Shown here piece by piece: positions 1 to 10,794 of a stretch of DNA of 64,000 bases (position 1 is its first letter; each line of letters opens with the position of its first letter). The position numbers were made by a program, and so were the translations under genes. Under the pieces are notes generated by a model. That model worked only from the letters and a program-made list of their open reading frames with translations. It was not told where the DNA came from and did not search any database. Source of the DNA: Cladochytrium replicatum (taxonomy: Eukaryota; Chytridiomycota; Chytridiomycetes; Cladochytriales; Cladochytriaceae); assembly GCA_025526935.1 (NCBI GenBank), contig JAHLKD010000032.1:1-64000 (forward strand). The letters run 5' to 3'.

Positions 1-650
1 ATCACCCCGACTCGCCGACCTGCCTCTCGTGCCAGGGTCGAGAGGAATGCCTCTGCAGCTGATCATGCTACCTCTCCCTTGCCCACTCCTCGTGACCGAT
101 TCTTGGATGGCTGGCCCCTGGTCAAACTTCTGGATCTCATCCATTAGTGATGTCTGCTTTCACTCGTGCAATGCAATTTCTCCCAGTATTGGAACCAGAA
201 ACTGAGGCTGCCTTCTTTGCTGCATTGACTATTGCTGTAGTTCCGTTGGTTGAAACTATCAGCTGCCCTCCTGCTGCTGTCTCTGCCGTGCCCTCCTATG
301 CTCAAGTTGCGAGTGCTAGCCGACCGCCACCTGCCCCTGCTACTCGCAATCCTGGGCCGTTCAGCACTGCAAAATTTGCCTCTTGTGCATCAAATGCTAT
401 TGTTCGTATTGAAGCTGCCGAAGCTGATGCTCAACCCGCCCCTTATCGCTCAGTGGTTGCTGGAGTGGACCCCCTATCTCGCAGATCACTACAGCCACCC
501 AGATTGGTGATTGATTACCCGGCTGAGTCACCAATTTTGATCAATCCTCCTCAGCCTGTTTGTGATCGTGCTGCTGGTTTTGCTACTGTGAGGTTTAAGG
601 AAATTAGTCGTCAGCCACTTAATTAGCTCCGAACTCTGATTAATCGAATT
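1..650 (+). pseudogene. Possible retroelement ORF1/gag-like remnant
   Basis: Pro/Ala/Ser-rich reading frames at 1-144 and 147-626 lie directly left of the Ty3 pol remnant. The end of the second frame (VRFKEISRQPL) has the general look of LINE ORF1 proteins, in which a basic helix follows a proline-rich segment. The two frames differ and are broken by stops, so nothing intact is present. It could be the 5' part of the LINE that resumes at 3839, or gag of the Ty3 element. No zinc knuckle is visible. The assignment is a weak inference. Confidence 0.3.
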
Positions 651-679
651 TCTGGAAACCCTCAATTTTCGCGTGACAT

Positions 680-3439
680 ATGCCACAGGGTCCAAAGAAT
701 GCTCCAGCTCACTTAGAAAAATGCTCAGATTTTTCATACAAAGGACTTGTATGGAAGATAATGGTGAAATATGCTGATGATCAGAACCTGTCACAAACAA
801 CTGCATTCGAGCATGTTGATGCAGTTATCCATTGGTTACGACGGACTGTTCAGTTTGGATGGACTTTGAAGATGGCAAAGTCTTTCTTTTTGGTTGTAAT
901 GCTCAATGCACTTGGATTTGTGTTTGATCAGAAAGGCAGGAGGCCTGACCCAACCAAGTTAAGATCGGTCAAGAATTTATTGCCACCACAAACAGTTGCC
1001 GAACTTTGGATGTTTTGGGGTCTAGCCAGTTTTTATCGGGAATCAATTCCTGGCCTGCAGACAGACTACCGAATTTTATCTGATATGATCATTGAGGCTG
1101 TCAAGCGTTATCATGCAAAGCGTCCAAAGAAGAAGGTGTCTCACCGGGTCTCAGATGGCATCGCAGAGGATCTAAGGAGACAAGCTGATGTGGGGATTCA
1201 GCCTGTCAATGTTCCTGAAGATCTGATGCACAACGATGTCCTGAGGGTGAGAGAGAAAGACCGCAACATGAAGAAATTCATGGAGAGGTGTGAAGTACAC
1301 CACTCAGCGGAATTTCTCAGTGCTTTTGAGAGGTTAAAGCAAGAACTGTGCAGTGATAGAGTCATAGCTGTAGTGCTACCTCCATATGAATATCTAATGT
1401 CACTGCATTTTGACACCTCCTATGTTGGAACTAATTTAACAATCATGCAAACACAACCAGACATGACAACAAAACCAATTGCTTTTTACAGCAAGGCCTG
1501 TGGTCCAACAGAGATGAAGCTGTGGGCTACGGAGCTCGAAGTTTGAGGATTAATTACGGGACTGGAAAGTGCTGAAAGAGCCGGCTTCCTGTATGGGGAT
1601 TTCCCTTTCTCAATTGTTGTAGATCATGAAGCTTTGCTGTGGTTGAAGAATTACCAAGGTTCCAACAGAAAATATGCACGAATGTGTTTGAAATTTATGG
1701 AATACGCAGATCGTGCTGTAATTGTGCATAGGCCAGGCTACCTGCATGTTGTTCCAGATGCTTTGTCACGGTTGCCTCGTACTGAGGACTCTTGGTCAGT
1801 AACACGTTCAGCTTTGTATGCAATGGATGGTTCCATTGCCGTATCTAGTTGGATGCTGCATTGCAGTCAAAACTCCAAGCGGGAGACTTATCAGACGAGT
1901 GTGGGAACTGTAGGACCCCACACCCTGATAGAATTGTTACAGAATGAACTGCAAAAAACTCAATATGAACCAGCACAGCGTTATCTAGCAATTATAGAAA
2001 AAAACAATGGAGATTTGAAGCAGTGCAGTGAGCAAGAGCGAGTCTTTGCCACCTCTTGGGAATTTATAGATAATATTCTGTATCATAATGCTGGAGGTTG
2101 GAAGGTATTTGTACCAACTGAGGTTGCCGAAGCAACTATCCTCCAGGATAGACATGAAAGAGGTGGTCATTTTTCTGCTGAAAAAATGTTTGCTGCATTA
2201 GCTACAGTCTTCTGGTTTCCAAAGATGCTGCATAAGATCAGGAGATGGGTCAAAGGTTGCCAGGTGTGTCAAGATCATGCCTGAGCACCCCCTCATTCAA
2301 CTTCCCTCCGGAATATTGCAGCCATAACTGGTCGTTGGGCTCATTCATCTTTAGACAATGCAGGTCCATTCTGTGGTTGTCATCCATTGATTGGCATTCT
2401 TGTTGTAGTCTGCTGCTTCTCTTCACGATGTCATCTCTACAAGTGTAACATCAACCCAACATCCGAAGAAGTTGGCAATTTGATATACGAGAGATATTAT
2501 CCACTCCATGGTTTACCAGAGAGATTCACATCAGATAGAGGATTTGCCTTTGTTAGTGGGATGACGCAGACAGTCCTGAAGCGATTGGGAATCGAGCAGC
2601 ATTCTAGTACAGCTCATCATCCACAGGCTAATCCATATGCAGAGAGCACAGTGAAATTGGCAGTTGCAGTTCTATCCAAATTAGCTGATGCAGTGTACGA
2701 TGGGGATGACTGTGGGTTAGCATGGGAGCGTTACCTTCTGATGGTTGAGTTCGCAATCAATTCACAAGTTCGAGCCAGTAATGAACCTTTGGGAGTTACC
2801 AGATTTGAACAGGATTTGGGATATAATCCCACTGGTCCAGGAGCCCTTATCGATTCGTCAGAACATCGTGCCCTACGGTCAGCTGATGCAGAAAGACTAG
2901 TCGATCGATTGAGGGAATTGCAAATCCAGTGCACTACACTTTATTCAGAATATCAGGAGTATTATAAAAGAGCTCAGGACACTAAGAGGCCAATTCCAAT
3001 ATTCAAAGTTGGAGACGATGTTATGCTCACCACCAAGCATATGAAGTTCTATCAACGGAAACTATCGGAATCTTGGGTTGGTCCATTTGTCGTTGAGGAA
3101 GTGGGCAAGTATGACACCTACCGTCTTGCACTTCCCAAAAAGTTTTCTCGTGTCAATCCTTGGTTTCATGTTTCAATGTTGAAGAAGCATGAACCTCCTG
3201 CTCCCCGGCAGCAAGGTCGAGATAGGCCAGAACCGGAGCTCGAAGAAGATGGTGAATGGTATGAAGTCGAACGAATAGTGGCTCACCGGAAACATCGCGG
3301 GAAACTCCAGTTTCGTGTGCGTTGGTTAGGCTATCCGCCCTCTGATGACTCCTGGGAACCTGCTGACGAACTGGAAGAACATTCAGCTGACACTGTTGCA
3401 GAGTACAAGGAGCGTGCAGGTGTTTTCATTCTTTTTTGA
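680..3439 (+). pseudogene. Ty3/Gypsy pol remnant (RT-RNaseH-integrase-chromodomain)
   Basis: A single frame runs from 680 to 3439, interrupted by in-frame TGA codons at 1544-1546 and 2282-2284. RT shows FRVT-like and YADD motifs (YADDQN, near 770). RNase H follows, with an HFDTS start and the PDALSRLPR end typical of Ty3 pol. Integrase has an H-x-H then C-x2-C zinc-binding segment (HERGGH, CQVCQDH) and a core with TSDRG and HPQANPYAES. The C-terminus is a chromodomain: YEVERIVAHR, then QFRVRWLGY, then DSWEPADEL. Chromodomains of this type steer integration to heterochromatin. The first TGA sits where related RNase H domains have Trp (ELEV-x-GL), so G-to-A decay is likely. Confidence 0.88.
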
Positions 3440-3495
3440 GTTTATCTGATGACATGAGCTTTGGTGACCCAAAAGCTCATCTTCGAGGGGGCACC

Positions 3496-3838
3496 TGTTA
3501 AATTCTGTGTACCCTTGGAGGGCTTACCCATTGTTTTGTGCAATAGGCTTTTTCTCTTGGGCTTGAGAAGTTTTTATGCTATTGCTCGATTTATGTTTTG
3601 GGCAGTCATGCTGTTTATTTTCTTTATTGTTATTGTTGAATATTCTTCTGTGTGGGAATATTTATTGCGGTGTGAGGGTGGCTGGTTCCTTGAGACAGTG
3701 GAACAAACCAAACACTCACACACCACAGGTATAAATAAAGGAGACAGTGGAACAAACCAAACACTCACACACCACAGTCTTCCTGGTTAGCAATCCCAGC
3801 CTTGATTTGTATTAGCCACAGAGTGCTTGTGTGCAACA
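3496..3838 (+). repeat. 3' long terminal repeat of the Ty3 element
   Basis: The segment starts TGTTA right after the polypurine tract and ends CAACA, giving matched TG/CA termini and a typical size of about 343 bp. It holds a TATA-like tataaataaag at 3730-3740. A 37-bp sequence beginning gagacagtggaac occurs at 3692-3728 and again at 3741-3777, on both sides of that TATA box. The boundary is inferred from one copy only, because no 5' LTR is in the window. Confidence 0.7.
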
Positions 3839-6800
3839 AGGGAATTTGCTTTCCATATTCAACTGGGCCAAGAGACGGAACCTGGAGCTGTTGTGCTAGC
3901 TAAAGTACAGCTAAACACGCCCTACCGCGGCCAGGAGAAGCCCTTGGTTTTTAACACTTCGTTCTAATCTTCCTGCTGCAGACTTTGAAGCTACTGTTTC
4001 TTTAGCCCGTTCTTCGCGTTCTGAACCTACATCTCGCAATTAATGTGGACTTTTCGTTCTGGAACCTTCAACTGTAGAGGTTTGCCTCTGGATTTTTCAG
4101 ATTTACTTGCTTGGCTTGTTACTCATCAGCTTGATTTTTTAGTTTTAACAGAAACTCATCAGTTAACTTTAGACAGTGTCTCTTCTGAGTATTTGTTGTT
4201 TGATTCTCGTCCTCCACCAGACACTCTTTTGGCATCTGGTGTTGCTCTTCTTATTAACCCACATCGTTGCAGAACTTATCAATTTAGGTTGATTGCATCA
4301 GTTCCTTCTGGGTTTGGTTTGTGGTTTAGGTTTCGTCAGGTCGTGATTGGTGGATTTTATTTTCCCCCACGTTGGACTGCAGAAGACTGTTTGGGTGCAT
4401 TATCTGACTTCCCTCAATTTGTTTCGAATTCAGATACACCAGTAGTTTTGATGGGTGACTTCAATTTTAGAACTCAGAGCACTGGTGATCGTGTAACTAA
4501 TGCCCGTGCCAGAGCACTTCTTCCTTTTTTTACAGCCCACTCACTTTCATTGGTTGTCCCAGCTTCTTCTTCAGCTCGTCGCCCAACTTTTCGTTCCCAC
4601 TTAGGGAGTTCAATTATTGATTTGTTTTTTGCTTCTACTTATGTGACAGCTTCCTCTTATTTAGTGCATGATCATCCCCAGTCTATGGCTCCCCATCCTT
4701 CAGACCATTTTGCAGTGACGTGTTCATTTTCTTTAGCTAGCCCAGATCCTCAGGCCACTGTGCCTGCTCCTCTACCTTCTTGGAATCTCCGATTGTTAAA
4801 GGATGGAAGTTATTCGCACAGAGAAACTGCTAAGATTCTGCTTCCTCCAACATCAGAGGCGCTAACAGCAGCATTGGAACCACTTCAGGTCCTTGTGGGG
4901 ACTTCGTGCAGTGGCCCAGGGAGCAATTGATTCCACATTTCAAATTATAGTTGATTTTGTTGAGGCAGCAGCAGTTCTGACAGTGGGACCACCAACACCT
5001 CGTCGTAGAGCACCAGCCACCACTCCCTTGCCCCCTGAGATTGCTTTGTTGCGTAGTAAGGCTCTTTCAGCATTCCGTGATTATTATTCCCTCTTGCACC
5101 ACAATTCTTCTGACTCTCTTCTTCCTTTTCTAAGGACTCGCCAACGTGATAGTCACAAAGCATTCAAATCAGCTCTGAGATCACACAGGCGTAAGACAAA
5201 AGAAAATTTTTTTGATGACCTAGTTCTTCATCAGTGCCTTCTCTTCTGAAACATGTGTCTCATGCTCGGCGCTGTGCTAACTTTCGTACTTCAGCTGATG
5301 GTTTAGATTTCGATCCTCAGCCTTTAGCCAAATATGCTGATCATTTTGCTAGTGTCTACAATGCTCAGGCTGCTGACCCGGTTTCACCTTCAATTGTTCT
5401 GTGTGATTTTCAGCTGCCATTGGATGTTGAAGCTTTTGTTCTAGCTATTAGGGACTGCCCTTTGGAGTCTGCCCCAGGTCATGATCGTCTGCCTGCAGAA
5501 CTTTATCGCCCAATTTCAGCTATTCTTGCTCCATTGTTCTTGCAGCTTTCTCAGTCCATTTTTCGCAGTAGTCTTACACCCACTTCATGGAATCTTGGGC
5601 TTTTACCCCCAGTTTGGAAGCAACGTGGTACCCTTGGTGACATTACTAATTATCGCCCCATTACTCTTTCGTGTGTTGCCCGAAAAAATCTTGAGCGAGC
5701 TTTGTTGCCACATCTTTTCAAGGTTCTGTTCTCAGTCCACTTCTCTATATCACTTTTCTTGATCCTCTACCAGGGCTCCTCCGACCACTTGCCCCACCTA
5801 TAACACTCTTTCATCCTGCCAAACCACGATATAACTCTTTTTTATTTGCAGATGATTTGGCCTTGTTTGCACTTACTTTGGATGCTATGCAGGTTCTTCT
5901 CTCTGTTTGTGAACAGTTTGCCCAAGCTTGTGGTTTTTCTTTTGCCCCTTTGAAGTTATGATTCTCACAAAAATTCCCATTCCTACTAATTTGCCTTTGC
6001 TCCTTCATGGTCAAACTCTGCCTGTCAAGCCTTCATTTCGTTATCTGGGTTGCTTTTTTGGAGATACTGGATTTGATGTTTCACTGACTATTTCCCATCG
6101 ACTCGCCAAAGCACACGCAGCTTCTTTTGCTTTGCTTTCTTTTCAAGGATGTTTGGTTCTCATTCTCTGGTTGTCGTTCGTCATTTGTTTGTCTTTTATT
6201 CGACCTACGCTTGAATTTGGTTAATATTTTATTCTTCCCTCTGTTGCTGTTTGCAAACCAGTTCGGACTTTTATTCACCAAAGTTTGTGTCGATTTCTTC
6301 GCCTTTCATTTTCCACTTCAATTGCTGGGGTTTTGCTGTTTTTTAAGTTTCCTGACATTCAGTTTCGGCTTCAATATCGGCAGTTTCAGATGTTTCAACG
6401 TTGGCTGGATGATGATGCCCCTTATATGGTTCACTCTATGTTGTCATTCTTTCTTCACCAGGGAAAGCACTTTCGTTGTTCTCCTGTCCCTTTCAAGAAT
6501 CACTTCCTCTTCCCGGCTGCAAATGTTGTAGTTCCCAAACCTTCTGATGTTATCGCAAATCACTTTCACCAAGTAGCCTCATCTGCCTATGGTTCTATAG
6601 CTGCTAGCTTTGCTCCCCTTGCATCTGCACACCCTCATGCGCTAGCAATTGCTCCTCCATGCTTCCCTATTTCGTCAATCTTGAGGCTTCTGCAGTATCG
6701 TCTTGGACGTTTGTTTTATCACCCCCGCAAGCAGTGTTGTCGCTGCCGCACTGCAACTCTCTCTAGATCTCATGTTTCAGAATGTTTGCGTCTTGACCTA

Positions 6801-7252
6801 TTGTTGCCTCCTGTTCCTGTTCCTGTTTTACAACTTCCGCTTGATGTTGCAATTGATAGCCTTCGTCCACTTCGCCTTGTCAACCCAGCGAATCTTGCAC
6901 CATGGTATCTAGTTTTTTGTTGTCTCCATAAGATTTGGCTTCACTGTATGGGTCTGCCATTAGAAGTTTCTCCTCCAGACTCCCTCTTTGGCCCTGCATT
7001 TGTGGATCTTTAACGTTTTCTTTTTTTCATTATTTATTACTCACCTGTTTTTGTTGGCACCTTAGCAGTATCTGACGGGTTGCCACAGGTTTGAGTTTAC
7101 ATTCTCTGTTTTGCTTTGTTGTTTTTCCTTATGCTGCGCGCACTTCCCTATGTGCTGGTCCATGACCATCTTGTAAGGCACTTTGGGTGTTGTTTATTGT
7201 TATGCATTGTATGTGCAAAATAAATAATAATATTGTTTAAAAAAAAAAAAAA
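3839..7252 (+). mobile_element. Decayed APE-type non-LTR retrotransposon (LINE)
   Basis: The element contains the C-terminal end of an upstream ORF (to 4043), an endonuclease/RT ORF2 (4043-7013), a 3' UTR with the segment tgtaaggcactttgggtg, and a terminal A-run at 7239-7252. The same 3' UTR recurs at 28.4-28.7 kb and 30.1-30.3 kb, which marks this as a family active in this genome. ORF2 is split over several frames and lacks part of the RT palm, so this copy is dead. A poly-A 3' end and APE endonuclease place it among LINEs of the Tad/R1/I group; which clade exactly is not resolved. Confidence 0.85.
4043..7013 (+). pseudogene. LINE ORF2 remnant: APE endonuclease, reverse transcriptase, CCHC tail
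   Basis: The first 295 codons form an APE-like endonuclease with FNCRG, a TETH motif, MGDFN and the SDHFAV end that carries the catalytic Asp-His. RT fingers appear at 5234-5700 (SAPGHDRLPAE, NYRPITLSCV). The FADD catalytic motif is at about 5845, in another frame. Only about 40 codons separate YRPI from the palm segment SVLSPLLY, against well over 100 in intact LINE RTs, so an internal deletion near 5720 is likely. The C-terminal part (6285-7013) ends with a C-x2-C...H-x4-C zinc motif (CCRCRTA...SHVSEC). Several frameshifts separate these pieces. Confidence 0.85.
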
Positions 7253-7276
7253 CTTCCTCTCTCTCTCTCTCTCACA
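7253..7276. repeat. CT-rich microsatellite
   Basis: A short run of alternating C and T (cttcctctctctct...) directly follows the LINE oligo-A tail. It may be target sequence or tail-associated simple sequence. Confidence 0.8.
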
Positions 7277-7289
7277 CACTCAAAAATCA

Positions 7290-7435
7290 ATGCCGCCTCC
7301 CAGCATTCCGCATGCGCAGCTGCCTGATGCGCCGCATGCCGCGCTGCCCGCCGCACCCCCCGCCGTGCCCCCTGATGGACTTTCTGGTGGCACCGTGATT
7401 TTGAGACCTGTTCGCGCCCCCGTGCCTCCTCTGTA
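7290..7435 (+). other. GC-rich Pro/Ala-coding fragment between LINE and hAT
   Basis: A GC-rich stretch reads as a Met-Pro-Pro-rich peptide (MPPPSIPHAQLPDAP...) of about 48 codons. It runs right into the left end of the older hAT copy at 7434. It looks like the beginning of a coding segment cut by that insertion, but no family is recognisable and it may belong to another retroelement. Confidence 0.3.
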
Positions 7436-8393
7436 AAGTTCGGAGGGTCGCGGTCGGGTCCGGGTTTCAGTGGCGACCAGCATTAAACCCTTTATGTTGG
7501 GTCATGTTTGTCCAGGCACCGGCTGGGTCACTGACAGGTACGAAGGGAATACACAGACCTGAAGTGGTTGAAACCTGTACCTGACCCTGACCTGCCGGGG
7601 GTTTTTGCTGCCCAGGAGAGGAGTGATTGATTTGAGTTAGAACACGCTTGAGATTTACATGAACACTTTGTGTCTGTGTGGACAGTGTGTTATTTACAAA
7701 CACTATGTAAAGATGAACAAAACTCCACTGAACAATCACAAGTTGAAGGGTGGAACAGCCCAAATCAGCTTCTGTATCTGGTTCATATCGTCAGAGTCCC
7801 ATCCACCAATGGTTACTTCCTTCGCCACCCAGTCCTGATGAACCGATTGATGTTGTCATTTGAAAGGCTAAACCTGTCTTCCAACGTTTCCAACCCACCT
7901 CAGGGAGCGTTATGGACAAAAGATGCTGGATGTTTGCTGTCCAGAACCCTTAGCCACTCAGAAGGATATGCATCCACTAATGCTCTGAACATGGCAGACG
8001 TACTTAGTGAGTTGTTGTACCGTATCCAGTTTCCGAGCAATGTGCACCCTAAGAAGAGTAAGGCCGCTCCATGTTCAGCTTGAGTGTTCGTCAGATTCAA
8101 CAAATACGGGCCGTAAGAACTCATTTTGGGAGAGGACTTCGTAGTTAACGCTGACAAACTTGATTGATGGTGGAAGAGACGGCAATTTAAGGTCATGAAT
8201 TACCTCATTGATCTGATGCATCATGCCCAGGATGACCTCTTTCACCAAAAGGATAGCCGTACGACAGTGCTGCTGCAGGCTAAGCAATGCAAGGGAACTG
8301 GTCAGAGGACTGGTTTGTTGGACCTTTGGAATTCTTCCAATCCCCTTGATAGCCAACGAGATGCTTATTGGGCTGCCCGTTGATATTGGCGCC
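7434..8393. mobile_element. Left half of older hAT copy (interrupted)
   Basis: The segment starts TAAAGTTCGGAGGGTC, a diverged form of the young element's left end TAAGGTTCGGCGGGTCC. It is collinear with 8394-9408 of that element: the same GGGTC-rich terminus, then the 3' part of the accessory gene in reverse. It stops exactly at TTGGCGCC (8386-8393), where the young element is inserted. Several indels and stops show that it is older. Its other half resumes at 14710. Confidence 0.85.
8386..8393. repeat. 8-bp target site duplication, left
   Basis: TTGGCGCC here equals TTGGCGCC at 14710-14717. An 8-bp duplication is the hAT superfamily signature. Confidence 0.9.
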
Positions 8394-8693
8394 TAAGGTT
8401 CGGCGGGTCCGGGTCGGGTCCGGGTTTCAGTGGCGACCTGCACCAAACCCTTTGGGTCGGGTCGTGTTTGTCTGGGGACCCGCAGGGTCACTGACGGGTA
8501 CAAAGGGAATACCCGGACCCGAAGTGGTTGAAACCCGTACCCGACCCTGACCCGCCGGGTTTTTGCTGCCCAGGAGAGGATTGATTGAATTTTGAGTTAG
8601 ACCACGGATATTTACATGAACACTTTGTGTCTGTGTGGACAGTGTGTATTTTAGAAACACTATCGTTAAAAGAAACAAAACTCCACTGAGCAA

Positions 8694-10376
8694 TCACAAG
8701 TTGATAGGTGGAACAGCCCAAATCAGCTTCTGTATCTGGTTCATATCGTCAGAGTCCCATCCACCACTGGTTACGTCCTTCGCCAACCCAGTCCTGATGA
8801 ACCGATCAATGTCGTCATTTGAAAGCATGAAATCCTTGGCTAAACCTGTCTTCCAAGGTTTCCAATCCACCTCAGGGAGCGTTGTGGACGAAAGATGCCC
8901 GATGTATGCCGTCCAGAACCTTAGCCACTCAGAAGGATATGCATCCACTAATGCCCTGAACATGCGATAGATAGTGGCAGACGTACTTAGCGAATTATTG
9001 TGCCGTATCCAGTTTCCGAGCAAAATGTGCACCCTAAGAAGAGTAAGGCTGCTCCGAGAACTGCTACTTGAAGTTGATATTCGGCTTGAGCGGTCGTCTG
9101 ATTCAACAAATATGGGCCGTAAAAACTCATTTCGGGAGAGGACTTCGTAGTTTACATTGACGTACTTGATTGATGGTGGAAGAGACGGCAATTTAAGGTC
9201 ATAAATAACCTCATTGATCTTATGCATCTGGAAGCAGATACCCTGGATGACCTCTTTCACCAAAAGGATAGCCGTACGACGACGCTGCTGCAGGCTAAGC
9301 AATGCAAGGGAACTCGTTGGAGAACTGGTTCGATGTACCTTCGGAATTCTACCAATCCCCTTGATAGCCGACGATATGCTTATTAGGCCGCCTGTTGATG
9401 TTGGCGCCGCAGGTGCTGCAGCTTCTGAATGACCAGCCTGTCGTTTCAGAGCAGCAAGCTCTCCCTCCAGGGCGGTCACACGTGATTTCCATTGTGAAAT
9501 CTCCTGGGAAGTTGCCTGCTTCTCCCTTTCCATTGCAGCGGTGATCTCCCTGAATCTTGCTAGCTCTTTGTGCTCGCCGTGCTGAATCAATGCACCCGCC
9601 CTGCCCAATTCATCAATGAGAGCCTTCTCTCGCACTTCTGCTGCGATGCGGGTCCTTCTCTCGTTCATTGCAGTCTCTTCAAGATCTTTTGTCATGTTCA
9701 ACAGTCGTTCTGACTGTTTGAGGACCTGTTTTGTCCTTTCACGGTCCTCATCTGCTCGTTTGATGGTCGCTTGGAACTCGTCAACCTTTGCAGTGACGGG
9801 CATTCCTCTGTAAATGCCGTACTTGTGTCCCTGCCGCCTGTAAAAGTCCAGAAATGTTGTTTCCTTCTGAAAGGAAGAGCTTTTCAAGCACTCCATACGA
9901 TAGGCGTTTGCTGCTGTTATGAACTCCGTTCGTCCACTGCATTCATCGTGAATTTCGTTCAGGGCTTGACGAACTAGCTTGCTGTCAGAGTTAAGTCGGT
10001 CGATCAACCCTTGAAGAACAAATCTTGGGCCGCATTCATCACGATTTGTTTGACAGTTGCTGATGAAGTCCTCCGAGTCGTAGCTGTGGCCGCTCGCTTT
10101 GAATTTTCGATACCAAAGTCGTATGTCTGAAGCAGGACAGAGTCCGTCGATGAGCAAATAGTCAGCATCCCCTTTAGTACCACGTCGCGCCGGTTTCTTT
10201 GAAGGAGCTGTCGATTTGACATCTGTCGATTTGACATCAAGGCCAACTTCTGCTTCTTCCACTTCAGAACCCGATGCCAGAGATGTTTCAGGTGCAGTCA
10301 CAGGTTCTGCACTTGATTCTCTTTCAGATGATGGTCTGGATTGTTTTAACGCTCGCTTCTTTGTAGTTCGAGGCAT
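8694..10376 (-). CDS. hAT-borne accessory protein of unknown function, coiled coil, 560 aa
   Basis: A single uninterrupted ORF starts at an ATG at 10376. I do not recognise the family. The first ~70 residues are basic and acidic Ser-rich tracts (KKRALKQSR, KKPARR), suggesting nuclear targeting. A globular segment follows at about 75-200. A long charged coiled coil spans about 200-320 (repeated RE/EK/ALE heptads). A C-terminal globular part (about 330-560) is rich in Leu and aromatic residues. Fragments of the same ORF are present in the older copy on both sides, so it is a stable family component rather than a chance ORF. A role in transposition, DNA binding or multimerisation is only inference; captured cargo is the alternative. 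Its upstream region carries the same repeat array as the transposase gene. Confidence 0.75.
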   Translation of the reverse strand: MPRTTKKRALKQSRPSSERESSAEPVTAPETSLASGSEVEEAEVGLDVKSTDVKSTAPSKKPARRGTKGDADYLLIDGLCPASDIRLWYRKFKASGHSYDSEDFISNCQTNRDECGPRFVLQGLIDRLNSDSKLVRQALNEIHDECSGRTEFITAANAYRMECLKSSSFQKETTFLDFYRRQGHKYGIYRGMPVTAKVDEFQATIKRADEDRERTKQVLKQSERLLNMTKDLEETAMNERRTRIAAEVREKALIDELGRAGALIQHGEHKELARFREITAAMEREKQATSQEISQWKSRVTALEGELAALKRQAGHSEAAAPAAPTSTGGLISISSAIKGIGRIPKVHRTSSPTSSLALLSLQQRRRTAILLVKEVIQGICFQMHKINEVIYDLKLPSLPPSIKYVNVNYEVLSRNEFLRPIFVESDDRSSRISTSSSSSRSSLTLLRVHILLGNWIRHNNSLSTSATIYRMFRALVDAYPSEWLRFWTAYIGHLSSTTLPEVDWKPWKTGLAKDFMLSNDDIDRFIRTGLAKDVTSGGWDSDDMNQIQKLIWAVPPINL

Positions 10377-10540
10377 GGTGTTTGTACTGTTTGTCGTGGG
10401 AAGATACTGGCCCGGTGTTCTTAGCCGGAATGTTACAGGAATGTATGCTATAATACTTCCCTGACACTATAGTTTTCTACCCGATCTGAAAATAATAATA
10501 AGCTAGGGAAGAAACTGGCTAGTAACATTGATAGAGAGGA

Positions 10541-10760
10541 TTCTGTCCGGGTGGACAGAATCTTATTGCTAGTAAAATTGGTAGAGAGGTTAGCTGTACT
10601 TGATAGAGATCACTGAAGTACCGTCAATGAGTTGAGAAAGTGTCCGGGTGGACAGAATCTTATTGCTAGTAACATTAATAGAGAGGTTAGCTGCACCTGA
10701 TAGAAATTACTGAAGTACCGTCAATGAGTTGAGAAAGTGTCCGGGGGGACAGAATCCTAT
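10541..10760 (+). repeat. Forward array of ~97-bp repeats upstream of the accessory gene
   Basis: Three units are spaced 97 bp apart. Each carries the imperfect palindrome tgtccgggtggaca (at 10544, 10641, 10738) and most carry the phrase ctgaagtaccgtcaatgagt. The first motif lies 168 nt upstream of the accessory ATG. The array is in the same orientation as the one upstream of the transposase gene. Confidence 0.85.
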
Positions 10761-10794
10761 TCTACCCAGACAGACACAGTGACACTCAGTCTCC

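Larger units (their letters stand above)
655..3838 (+). mobile_element. Decayed Ty3/Gypsy chromovirus, 5'-truncated, with 3' LTR
   Basis: Order of parts is reverse transcriptase, RNase H, integrase, chromodomain, polypurine tract and LTR, the order of Ty3/Gypsy chromoviruses. No 5' LTR, gag or protease is seen to the left; the recognisable part begins inside RT near 660. A purine-rich stretch just before 3496 (cttcgagggggcacc) acts as the polypurine tract, and a TG...CA segment follows. The copy is clearly dead, because the pol frame has stop codons and the 5' half is missing. Confidence 0.85.

Noticed and set aside
1540-2290. TGA read as tryptophan in this genome
   Set aside because: NTF2, UPF1 and the golgin end with TGA at the expected family C-terminus, so TGA is a stop; the pol TGA codons are decay.
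8398-8570. GGGTC-rich blocks as telomeric or satellite DNA
   Set aside because: They occur only at the ends of the hAT copies (7440-7600, 8398-8570, 14550-14700), next to YARNG termini, so they are subterminal repeats.
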